A stretch of 64,000 nucleotides of DNA from Atrina japonica (taxonomy: Eukaryota > Mollusca > Bivalvia > Pterioida > Pinnidae). Under the pieces are notes generated by a model. The model saw only the letters and a list, made by a program, of their open reading frames with translations, searched no databases and was not told where the DNA came from. The translations under genes were made by a program, and so were the position numbers. Shown piece after piece: positions 1 through 13,364 of this stretch (positions are counted from its first letter, which is position 1; the number at the start of each line of letters is the position of its first letter). Where the stretch lies: contig BROG01000917.1 in assembly GCA_030159075.1 (NCBI GenBank), forward strand, positions 85,001-149,000, read 5' to 3'.

Positions 1-859
1 CATATTGACTAGCCCAAATGAATAAATAGTGTGGTCCACTAGCATAATTCAGGTGTGAACAAGTTAAAAATACATTTAAAATTCATGTAAAATTTGAATT
101 ATATATCATACACTCCTGAAGCCGTACAGTTGACGTAACCATTCTTTGAAATGGGTGAGTCTGCATGTAGCTACAGGAGTCAATGGGTTAACAACTGAAT
201 TTTTGGATCTCAAACAAATAGTGTTGATGTATCAAACTTGATCATACTAAAGGTGTTACTGGGCAGTTGCATTGGCAACGAACAGTTGTTGTGTAAAAAT
301 TGCATAAAATGTTAAGTTCTGTTATGTATATATTGACCTGTTGTTATCACAATGCTGGAAATGACGTTGAAAATCAATTAAATTTGATAGAGACATTGAG
401 TTCCCTGAATTTGATTGCATTATTAAGTTTGGTTGTATGCATGTCTGTATGTTTTCTCTGTATACACTTTTGTATACCTCATATTTACACATCACTTAAA
501 TCAAGTGTGGTAATAGCAATAAGATTTTGTGGAAAAATTTAAAAAAAAGAAAAGAAAAAAAAAGAATGAGTGGTAGAGTAGCAGTAACTAGTATGTTAAA
601 ATGTGTTCAAATGTACAACAGCTCAAATGACCACTGATGGTCAGGGTCAACATGATAAACATAATTAAGTTTTACAACATTTTTTGTTTTTGGAATTTGT
701 ATCTAAGATTATACATAATTGCATTTAAAAGTAAAGAGTATCAACAAAAAGCAAATAGCTTGTATGACACTGGCTAATTGAAACCATAAACGTTTGACTG
801 TTACATAGATTTGTACAATAGAAAAATAAAATTAATTGCTATTTCATATATTTTTCCAG
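1..859. other. Intron or upstream sequence, no exon recognised
   Basis: AT-rich sequence before the first visible exon. By comparison with the second module, the exon before 860 should encode a counterpart of exon 10 (12044-12222); I see no such sequence here, so that exon probably lies upstream of the window. The open frame at 300-542 has no splice context or recognisable protein. Confidence 0.5.
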
Positions 860-970
860 AGAAACTGTAGAGGAATGAAGTGTGATGTTTTCTCTGCAGT
901 TGACCCAAGTTACAAAGTGAAAGGCTACACTAATGGGATGAATGCTACAATTGAAGTTTATTTTCTGGCG
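860..970 (+). CDS. Exon 1 (visible): back half of module 1
   Basis: Acceptor TTTTTCCAG before 860, donor GTAAATAT at 971; phase 0 to 0, 37 codons. The peptide (RG..CDVFSAVDPSYKVKGY, ending IEVYFLA) aligns with exon 11 (ending LEYYFLM), which has exactly the same length of 111 nt. Confidence 0.82.
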
Positions 971-3900
971 GTAAATATATCCCCTATCAAAATTTGTATT
1001 CCATTTCCCAATTTTTTAGGAAAACTTCTTAGTTTAATAGCCAGAGAAATTGTGTGGCATAGAATCTGCTTTAGAAAATTGTATATTTCTTAACCCAAAT
1101 CATTATTTCATAAATTCAATGTAAAATAGAATTAACCCATATTATTATTTTATACAATGTAAAAATGAAATTGAAATATTACTGATACCCAGTTTTTATT
1201 TTGTTTTTGTGAGTGTCTGTCTAAATTAATTAGAGTTGTAATTTTTTGTCAAAAAATGTCTACATATAAGATTAGAAACAATGATATTTCTGATTTAAAA
1301 GTTGAAATTTGTACCTTGATCCATTGGCTGAAGTTTTGATGTAGTATTTGTCAGGACAACACTATGAATGTCTCTGTCAACAATCTGAAATATAACAAGT
1401 CTGAATGAAAACACTGGCTGCAGTGATAAATTAGTTGTTTTCACAATTATTCAAATACCTGTTCACTCATTACCTGTTGTATTATCAGTAACTTCATTGA
1501 TTTTAGAAATAGACTTTACAAAGGCAATGTTCTAATTTTAACCTCTGGACTGACCTTACATGGTGATGTTGTATAGCAGGAAAGACTTCTAAGACAGCAT
1601 CATCTAGTGACAACTTATGTTTATTCATGCTACTATAGAACTGAGATTCCAGTGCCAAAATAGCACATTGGTTAGCACACTCACTTCTCACCATTGCCAA
1701 CGAGATTCGATCCTCGAGGGGAGTATGTTAGAAGGTATGGCAGTTGCCAAGTTTGCTACTTGGATTTTTCTGGGTACCATTTTGGCAATCACCAGCAAGC
1801 CCCCCCCCCCCAATGCCACAATTAGAGCCAATGAGAGACATTTACATATGTTGATGTAACATGTTTTTTAATTGCTGTAAAATAAATAAAGTTGAACAAA
1901 AAAAAAAATCAACTGGGATTTAAGAGTATTTTGAAATACTTTACCAACACAAGTAATGTATTTTGCTGCATTTTGGAGGTTTTGTGTTGGAGATGCTTAT
2001 ATGCAAGTGAGTTCTCCAGACCAAGATTTTGAGGGCAAAGTCTGGGATACAACTTATCTATCATGGGTGACTTAGAAATGGAATATATACAGTGGTTCAA
2101 ATTCTTGTCTCTTTTTCAGGATGAATTTGTCAACTTTCCAAATAATGGCATTTCTGTCACTCGCTCTGTACCAGTAAAGACAACGATTGATATTGCGTCA
2201 GTAAGTATTTTATACAATGTTCAATGAATTATTGCCTGAATTTTAATCAAGTTAACTTCTTGTTTTTTAATTTTCTGATGTGATGAAAGAGTTGTTCTTT
2301 TAGACTTTTTAAGCTTTTGAATAAATAAAGAAATATATTTCTGTAAATCAGTTTCATAAAAATATATGTACACTGACTTTACTCAGATGACGCTTTAGTC
2401 CTGTGAAACTCTTATGTTTTTCAGGCAGATTTTTATGTAACCTACAATTACATGGATTTTGATGGCAATCATCCAGATTTATCTGTATTTGATGTTTCTT
2501 CTTGCTATAATGAGGCTGCTCAGCTGCATTTCAAAATCAAATTTCCAGGTAAATAAACAATAATGAATCAGATAGGTGTATGATAAAGTATAAACGTTCA
2601 TTTATGAATGGTCATCATGTAACTTGGGTGTTTCAAACCACAGTCAGCAAATTTTCCCCAGTGGTGGTCAGTTATTTATAGTTGGGTAGACAAGCTGATA
2701 AAATAATGTCAGGTCCAGTGTGGTATTTATATACAAATAGGAAGGTCGAATTAATCAATTGCAATTGAAAAATTTTCACATAATATATAGGAATTTTTAA
2801 AGATTTTACATATGCCTATGTATATCTCCTTTTTGTTATTGTATATCAATCTAAGTAATATATAAGGAAAGATTCTTTTTTTTTAAAAAAAGCCAAAAAC
2901 ACAGTTAATGCCCCTTTAAGTCATACTACAAATGTGGGAGGAAAAGTCTACAGTTTTCAATATATGTAACTAGTTCAACACATTTCTTTATACAACATGT
3001 AGCTGTATACCTCATTTCTAAATTTGAAGAATTCAATTGATATTGTATACTTTAATCTTGATATAGAATGTTTTAATACTGAATGTATTAAGTTGACACT
3101 TAGTAACATTTCAATACATATTTCAGGTCAAATTAATTCGGCAATGGTTAATCCTTTTATATACCAGGCGAGAAAGTCCATGGGCATGACAATGAATGTC
3201 TCGCCACTCAGAATACAGCATGTACGTGTAGACTACGATTTCGCAGATGTATATTTGTATGCGTCTTTATTGGACAGGACTCCGCCTCAGTGTAATGTAT
3301 TATTTACAGTATATAATAGATAAATGAAACCAGGACCAGCCACCACAAAGTCTCTGGTGATATATTACATGATAAAAGTGTAATCACTTACCAATGAATC
3401 TTTTGTAGTGTTATATGAGTTTACATTATGATGTGATATATTACCTGATAAAAGTGTAATCACTTACCAAGGAATCTTTTGTAGTGTTATATGAGATTAC
3501 ATTATGATGTGCTATATTACATGATAAAAGTGAAATCACTTACCAAGGAATCTTTTGTAGTGTTATATGAGATTACATTATGATGTGCTATATTACATGA
3601 TAAAAGTGTAATCACTTACAATGAATCTTTTGTAGTGTTATATGAGTTTACATTATGATGTGATATATTACATGATAAAAGTGTAATCACTTACCAAGGA
3701 ATCTTTTGTAGTGTTATATGAGATTACATTATGATGTGCTATATTACATGATAAAAGTGTAATCACTAACAAAGGAATCTTTTGTAGTGTTATATGAGAT
3801 TACATTATGATGTGAGTAGAAGGCCTAAATGTAGTGTGTATTTAACTACTGTATGTATACTTATTTTAGCGGTATTCTAATATTAGCGCCTTTTACGCCC

Positions 3901-6900
3901 AAGTCATTGCACTAATTCAAGTGCAGTGCTAAAGTTCTGCATACACAACAAAACTAATAAGACTAATTGCGTGAATTTAACATTGCACTAATCAGTTTAC
4001 ACCCCCTCAGAGCCCTAAAATATGAGTTCGCTTATTTAGATACACATACCGTATTTGTACACAAATAGGGGTCCTCAATTCAAAAAAGAACTTCACATTT
4101 CAGTCATAACTTTTTTTACCTAGGAATATGCATTTGTATAACTATGATATACATCTACATCCTAAAACTTTCAGGTCAAAAATTTTACAAATGCCACAAT
4201 TTTACCAAAAAATATATAATTTACAGTACAGATTGAATCCTCAGCATTTAATATAAGAATCTATTAGGAAATACATGTATCTTTTCGATTTTTCATGTTA
4301 AAAAAAATAATAATATTTGACAGTTGAAATTTTGATGGTGTACTATCAGCATTTTACAATTATACTGTGGCAATGAGTTTTTAATGCTGCAGGAAAGAAC
4401 CTACTGTGTGTACTTGGAAAAGACCACTGGCCTTATAGTAATTAGTACAAAGTAAGATCATTAGGATTTAGATAATGATACATTAGGATTTAGATATTAT
4501 GTACTTGGAAGAGACCGCTGGCCTTATAGTAATTAGTACAAAGTAATATCATTAGGATTTAGATATTATGTACTTGGAAAAGATCGCTGGCCTTATAGTA
4601 ATTAGTACAAAGTAATATCATTAGGATTTAGATATTATGTACTTGGAAGAGACTGCTGGCCTTATAGTAATTAGTACAAAGTAATATCATTAGGATTTAG
4701 ATAATGATACAATTAAAATTCCAGGAAACATTTAGAAACCACAAAGTAAGGAACAATAGTAGACTAGATAATAATTTGATTGGAGTTATAACTGCTAGAT
4801 GTATAAACTGAGTTTTTATATTTGTAGTTCAGTTCATCTACGTTGGAGATAAATCTATAGAGAGTCAAGATGATATGGTTATAGGAAATGTAAATTCACC
4901 AGTGGAGTGTTCACAATTCTGTGTTTATAGTGATAATTTTACCTGTAATAGTTTTGAGTTTTGTCCTAGTGACAAACAGGGATCGTGTCGTCTCAGTAAA
5001 AACCACATCGGAGATGGAAAAGCAAAACTTATTAACAGCACTTGTGGACTCTTTTCAAGTGAGTATATATAGATACTGTATTATGTCACTGGTAATTTCT
5101 TGTATGATCACACTAGAATTGAGGTGACATTTTACCTTCCAACCCTACAAACCATAATACATCAGTCTTAAACAATTTTTGGGAGCAGGCCATTTTGATA
5201 TTTAGAGGTGAACAGGTTAAAACATGATTCTGATTTCATTTTTGTCAGCATTAATATACATGTAAATGCATTTGGTCATTAGATATACAAAGGGAAACAA
5301 CTCTATATCAATTTCCATTGAATATCCTGTTTACTATAACTGATGTATATTGATGTTTTACATCTTTGGAGAATTATTTGCTCGCATCTGGAGACATCAT
5401 CAGCTTAAGATGAAGTCCACCAAACCTTGCCCCTCACCATGGACTTAGCTGTCATTACACCTGACACAGTGCACGTTTCTTTATGTATGACACCTGTCTT
5501 GACACAGGACCCCTTTGTTTTTAAACTTTTCAAACCTACATATAATAATAGACTGGTCTGAACTATAGAAAAGAGCATTCCATTTTGATTCTTAAAGGGC
5601 TAGAAGGGTTAAGTCCCATCCCAATGACTTGTGATTGCACTTTCAATACCAGTGCTTGTAAAGGGAATGGTCACTTAAGTCTTGATTCTGACCCAAATTT
5701 GGGATCTTATTTGGCACCTTATTGTGATGGAGCAAATGCTTTAACCATATGAACCACTTTTGCTTGTTGACTGGTAACCTTTTCCACACGTAAGTAGTTT
5801 AGTATGAAGTGAGGTCACCAGTACATTTGACCATTTAACCATCATAATGCATTAATGGCTTAAAGGGGAATTAAGTGTGTTTACCAAAATGTTCTTTCAA
5901 GTTCTTTTCTACTTTTACTACTTGTACTTGATGTACAATAACAAATAAGAGTTATACACAGGCATATTCCTATATGTTTTGTGAAAATAAGGTCAGCTCC
6001 AGTGTGGTATTCATATACAAATTGTATGGTTGAGTTAATTGATTGCAATTGAAAAAAGGCCAAACCTGGGTTATCCAAGCAATTTTCACAAAATATATAG
6101 GAAATTAAGAGTTTTTATGCCTGTGTATATCTCTTTCTTGTTGTTGTATAATTATCTAGGTAGAAAAAAAGGAAAACTTCAGAAAAAACAGAGAACATGC
6201 CCCTTTAATTCTACTTTCTTGTTATTGCAGACATACTGACAAAAACACATGAAATTTCATAGTATTGCAGTGAAATTATTTTTAATAGACATGCAGAAGA
6301 ATGAATTAAATGAATTTATTTTTTTAACATTATTTATAAACTAACATGATATGACTTTTAAATTAAGTGAGGGAACAGTTTTATTTCAAATAATGACTAC
6401 CTTCTGAATCAGTCAGTAAATGTTTAGAACCAATCTCATAATCCTGTTTATGATTATAAAATGGTTTAATATTTTATTTTATGTTATAAACATATCACAA
6501 TTCAGTTTTTAATGATAAATTATTTTTATATTTTTTCATATTACAGACATCTTTAGTCCTGAGCCGGACTGGCTCAGTTGGTAGCGTGCTCAACTCTTGA
6601 TCGTGAGGTCATGAGTTCGAGTCCAGCTGGCAGCAGGATGGTTTCCTGTCCTTCGGATGAGACAGTAAAAACCAAAGTCCCGTGTCACAGTAGGTGTCGG
6701 CACGTTAAAGAAACCTTACTGCTCAATGGCCATAAGTGCTGAGCATAGGCAAAAATTTGAAGCCCTTCACCGGCTTTTGGTGAGGTCTCCATATGAGTGA
6801 AATATTCTTGAATGAGACATTAAACAACAATAAACAAACAAACAATCATTATTCCTATTGGTGGCTGTTCACAGTCATGTGTGTCTCTTTTCTTTCAACA

Positions 6901-9900
6901 GGGACGGTGAATGCTAAGCCAGTTCAAGAGACACCTATCTTCAAAGCTTTTAGCGTATTACGACAAAGTATATATCAACAGAAGTTTATGGTAACAGTAT
7001 ATGAAGAAAACCTACAAGTAAGCTTGATTTATTGAAGATTTGTATTGGTAAAAATTTGCTGTTATTATCTTACACTGAACAGCTCTATATTATATATACA
7101 ATGGAATTGCATTTTGTTGAAATCAGTTGAGTAGAAATTCCGGATATGTCAAAGTTGAAAGTCTGGTCCTGATCTTTATAGATATAATAATGATTCCACT
7201 GTGTATGTATATATATATATATATATATATTCATAATCATTGGCATAAGCTGTAGCATATACATCTGTATAAATGGCAACTAACAGTTAACTGCATGAGC
7301 ACAGTATCATTTGTATCCATGACAACTGACAGTAAACTGCATATACACAGGCCACATTTGTATCCATGACAACTGACTGTAAAATGCACAGTACATATTT
7401 GTATCCATGACAACTGACAGTAAACTGCATGCACACAGGCCACATTTGTATCCATGACAACTGACTGTAAAATGCACAGTACATATTTGTATCCATGACA
7501 ACTGACAGTAAACTGCATGCACATAGTCCACATTTGTATCTATGACAACTGACTGTAAAATGCACAGTACTTATCTGTATCCATGGCAACTGACGGTAAA
7601 CTGCATGCACACAGTCCACATTTGTGTCTATGACAACTGACTGTAAAATTCACAGTACATATCTATATCCATGGCAACTGACAGTAAACTGCATGCACAC
7701 AGTCCACATTTGTATCTATGACAACTGACTGTAAAATGCACAGTACATATCAATATCCATGGCAACTGACGGTAAACTGCATGCACACAGTCCACATTTG
7801 TATCTATGACAACTGACTGTAAAATGCACAGTACATATCTATATCCATGGCAACTGACAGTAAACTGCATGCACACAGTCCACATTTGTATCTATGACAA
7901 CTGACTGTAAAATGCACAGTACATATCTATATCCATGGCAACTGACGGTAAACTGCAAGCACACAGTCCACATTTGTATCCATGACAACTGACTGTAAAA
8001 TGCACAGTACATATCAATATCCATGACAACTGACAGTGAACTACATGCACACAATCCACATTTGTATCCATGACAGCTGATTGTAAAATGCACAGTACAT
8101 ATCAATATCTATGACAACTGACAGTAAACTGCATGCACACAGTCCACATTTGTATCTATGACAACTGACTGTAAAATGGACAGTACATATCTGTATCCAT
8201 GGCAACTGAAAGTAAACTGCATGCACACAATCCACATTTGTATCCATGACAACTGACATTATATTCTTATTCATTCTTCTCAAAGGAATATAAATGGTTT
8301 ATAATAAAAACATAAACACTTATTGGGCATGAAGCGCTCAGATTAGTGCATTTATTGTAATTTACGGTATCACATTTGTAATTCCTAATAAAATCCAATC
8401 TTTATGCCCACAGGCTATTTTCACCTGAAAATACATTCAGTTCTATAATTAATAAACAAAATGAAACATAAATAGACTTGCCAAACAGGTTATAAGTGCA
8501 TGCATATATGATAAATTCATGTAAACTGCACAGTATATATTTGTATCCATGACTACTGAAAATAAACTGCAAAGTGCACATATGTATAAATGACAATTGA
8601 CAGTAAACTGCACATGCACATCTGTATTCATGACAACTGGAAGTAGCTTTCATGGCTAATAACAAGCTCAATACTTCTGTATCCATGGTAACATTTAGAT
8701 CGTGATCATGATAATGTTATATTTCCACCTTTTTCCACTTTTGTTTTTTTCATGTTCACAGATTGCTACATATGTGGGTATCCATACAGAAGTCACGTTT
8801 GGTATGTTATCCTATTTTTTTTATCATGTTTATATATGATATTACTGTAATTATTCTGATAAATCATTGTGTAAATGTTCATTTTTTTTCTAGGAACATT
8901 TAAATTAGACAAAGAAGCAATGATATATTTGTGTCTGAATCTGTATGATAGTATTGATATATATTTGTGTCTGAATCTATGTATATGATGGTATTGGTAT
9001 ATATTTGTGTCTGAATCTATATGATGGTATTGACTTATATTTGTGTCTGAATCTATATGATAGTATTGACATATATTTGTGTCTGAATCTGTATGATAGT
9101 ATTGATATATATTTGTGTCTGAATCTATATGATGGTATTGACTTATATTTGTGTCTGAATCTATATGATGGTATTGACTTATATTTGTGTCTGAATCTAT
9201 ATGATAGTATTGACATATATTTGTGTCTGAATCTATATGATAGTATTGACATATATTTGTGTCTGAATCTATATGATGGTATTGACTTATATTTGTGTCT
9301 GAATCTATATGATAGTATTGACATATATTTGTGTCTGAATCTGTATGATAGTATTGATATATATTTGTGTCTGAATCTATATGATAGTATTGACATATAT
9401 TTGTGTCTGAATCTATATGATAGTATTGACATATATTTGTGTCTGAATCTGTATGATAGTATTAATGAATATTTTGTCAGAATCAATGTGATAGTATTGA
9501 CATAATGCAACAGAATATAACATAGACATTTATTGAGATTGACTCTGATTTTTAGATCAGAATTTACAGTCTTCTATATGGTTTAATTTGTTTGTGTGAA
9601 AACAAAGTCAGTGAAAGATTTTTTGAATAATTTATTGAATTTTTCAGGTTGGATTGCACCTACAGCAATGCCTATATTAACTGGACATTTTTCTTATCGT
9701 CAAGAGTTAATTATTCCAAGTCAAGGACTAGTTCTAGATTCACAGGTAAGTGATGGATACCTAGAAATTAAAACTAATCAAGGACAAGCAACAGTGACCC
9801 CTGAAAAGTATGGTAAAAGTAATAGTTCATACAACAAATATAAAGGATAGTTGACTTGTACACAGATAAGAGTAACAGCTGACTGGTACACAGATAAGTA

Positions 9901-12900
9901 TAACAGATGACTGGTACACAGATAGGTATAACAGCTGACTGGTACACAGATAAGTATAACAGATGACTGGTACACAGATAGGTATAACAGCTGACTGGTA
10001 CACAGATAAGAATAACAGCTGACTGGTACACAGATAAGTATAACAGCTGACTGGTACACAGATAAGTATAACAGCTGACTGGTACACAGATAAGTATCAC
10101 AGATGACTGGTACACAGATAAGTATGACAGCTGACTGGTACACAGATAAGTATAACAGCTGACTAGTACACAGATAAGAGTAACAGCTGACTGGTACACA
10201 GATAAGTATAACAGCTGACTGGTACACAGGTAAGAATAACAGCTGACTAGTACACAGATAAGAGTAACAGATGACTTGTACACATAGGTATAACAGCTGA
10301 CTGGTACACAGGTAAGAGTAACAGCTGCCTGGTACATAGATAAGAGTAACAGCTGACTAGTACACAGATAAGAGTAACAGCTGACTTGTACACAGGTAAG
10401 AGTAACAGCTGACTGGTACACAGATAAGTATAACAGATGACTGGTACACAGATAAGTATGACAGCTGACTGGTACACAGATAAGTATAACAGCTGACTGG
10501 TACACAGATAAGAGTAACAGCTGACTGGTACACAGATAAGTATAACAGCTGACTGGTACACAGGTAAGAATAACAGCTGACTAGTACACAGATAAGAGTA
10601 ACAGATGACTGGTACACATAGGTATAACAGCTGACTGGTACACAGGTAAGAGTAACAGCTGCCTGGTACATAGATAAGAGTAACAGCTGACTAGTACACA
10701 GATAAGAGTAACAGCTGACTTGTACACAGGTAAGAGTAACAGCTGACTGGTACACAGATAAGAGTAACAGCTGACTGGTACACAGATAAGTATAACAGAT
10801 GACTGGTACACAGATAAGTATGACAGCTGACTGGTACACATGTAAGAGTAACAGCTGCCTGGTACATAGATACGAGTAACAGCTGACTAGTACATAGATA
10901 AGAGTAACAGCTGACTGGTACACAGATAAGTATCACAGCTGACTGGTACACATATAAGAATAACAGCTGACTGGTACACATATAAGATTAACAGCTGACA
11001 GGTACACAAATAAGTATAGCAGCTGACTGGTGCACAGATAAGAGTAACAGCTGACTGGTACACAGATAAGAGTAACAGCTGACTGGTACACAGATAAGTA
11101 TAACAGATGACTGGTACACAGATAAGTATGACAGCTGACTGGTACACATGTAAGAGTAACAGCTGCCTGGTACATAGATACGAGTAACAGCTGACTAGTA
11201 CATAGATAAGAGTAACAGCTGACTGGTACACAGATAAGTATCACAGCTGACTGGTACACATATAAGAATAACAGCTGACTGGTACACATATAAGATTAAC
11301 AGCTGACAGGTACACAGATAAGTATAGCAGCTGACTGGTGCACAGATAAGAGTAATGAAACAACTGACTGGTAAACATAAGACTTAGATAAATGATTTTA
11401 AGATTTGACAGTGATGTGTGATATAATGACAAATTCTTGAGATGATCATGGTTTACTGGTATCTTTTAGGTATGGTTTGACACAGATTACAAACTAACCA
11501 GATATGACTATCACAATACAAAGGCTGAAGCACCATATTATACAACCAATCCAATGACTGTCATACATGATTTTAATACAGGTAGATATCACATATCATC
11601 TGTTGTCAAAGTAGAGCTACTGGCACAGTTATATAACTCTAAATACTAGAAATTTTCTGATGACTCCATAATAACAGAGCAGAGATGGCAATTTCTCCTA
11701 TTAAGAACATACTTTGTTTCTTTAATTACCTTACCAATATTTATTATTAATCTTTCCAGAAATTTAAAATTTAGATACACCCATTCAGGTGTGTGTGTGT
11801 GAGTGTGTGTGTATGTGTGTGTGTGTGAGTGTGTGTGTGTGTGTGTGTGAGTGAATGAGTGTGTGTGTGTGTGATAGGTTTTATAGACTAAACTTTCTTA
11901 GTTTTATGTGTTTCAACTTCATCTTAGTGTTGCTATTTTATTTCTGTTGCTATTTTATTTATGCATTGCTATTTTATTTCTGCTATTTTATTTATGTGTT
12001 GCCATTTATCTATTCACGACTTATGTTCTGACTCTTCATTCAGGTGTACAGTACACAATAGACAAATTCTTTGAAAATTGTACAGTGTCTCAGTTACAGC
12101 CAGGAGGGCTTGATACACATATTGATATCAAAGATAGATTGAAAGATGGCACCTACATGGTACAGATGAAAAGTCCACTAGAACTGTTTCATATTACTCC
12201 AGATTTCCGCTTTATTGGACAGGTGAGTTGATAGTTGACCTTAAAATCACAGTTTGATGGTATTGTTTTCCTAGTTCGTAAATTTGATTTTAAATTTTTG
12301 GGTAAAACAGTATTTGTATCTGTATGGATTTTCACTGTAAAATTGATGCATTCTAATCTAAAGGTAAATTTCTCTTGCTAACTATTACTGTGTGCCCCAG
12401 CAAACTTGGATTGTTGTTGTTGCATTGTTGTTTAATGTCCCACTGAAGAATCTTTCACTAATATGGAGAAATCACCAAATGCTGGTGAAGGGCTTAAAAT
12501 TTTGGCCTATGCTCGGCACTTATGGCCATTGAGCAGTGAGGATTTTTTAACATGCCAACACCTACTGTGACACGGGACCTCGGTGTTTACTGTCTCATCC
12601 CAAAGACAGAAATCTGACTTGCCGCAGGCTGGACTTGTACTTACGACCTCATGATCAAGAGTCCGCTACCAACTGAGCCAGGCCAGCTCAGCAAACTTGG
12701 AAAGTGGATTTTGTTGTTGTTGTAAATACAGTAAAACCTGCCTTATCAACCACCTGTGTATAAAGACTGTTTTTTCTGTCTGCAAATGGCACCATTTGTG
12801 TACAAATCAACCTCTATATAAAGACCACCTCTCTATAAAGACCTGTTTTTTGTGTCACTAAGGAGGTTGTTATATACAAGTTTCACTGTATTTTGTAAAA

Positions 12901-13232
12901 TGTTGCTGTGTGATTATTATCCAATTAGGTAGCCTACTATAAGAGACGCTCCTTGTTTTACCACAGTTTAGTCGAAATGAGTCACATCAAAATGACAGCA
13001 TATAGCTATGGAAATGAGATCGCATTATATTTATATGTGTAAGGAACCAAAAGGGTTGAACTTATATAATTGTATTTAATCTTCACATTGAGGTTTTAGG
13101 AGTTATTTTTTTGCAGAACAATTTGTAAAATGTTGAACATTTTTAAATCTGTAATCATTAAAGTTATAAACATTATATGTAGATCCAGATGAAAGGTCAA
13201 GAAATTTCAATTGTTTTCTGTGGATGTGCACA

Positions 13233-13272
<40 letters not shown>

Positions 13273-13285
13273 TATGTGTGAGTGT

Positions 13286-13364
<79 letters not shown>

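Noticed and set aside
6561..6640. tRNA gene
   Set aside because: Boxes A and B are present, but the sequence continues into a conserved SINE body found at four places, so it is a SINE head and not a functional tRNA.
8895..8935. Alternative acceptor and exon after TTTTTTTCTAG in intron 7
   Set aside because: The frame runs straight into the 36-bp array, while the acceptor at 9647 gives a peptide that fits the protein and connects to exon 9.
9005..9505. Repeat protein on plus or minus strand
   Set aside because: 36-bp minisatellite open in both directions; no start context, no flanking exon that continues the frame.
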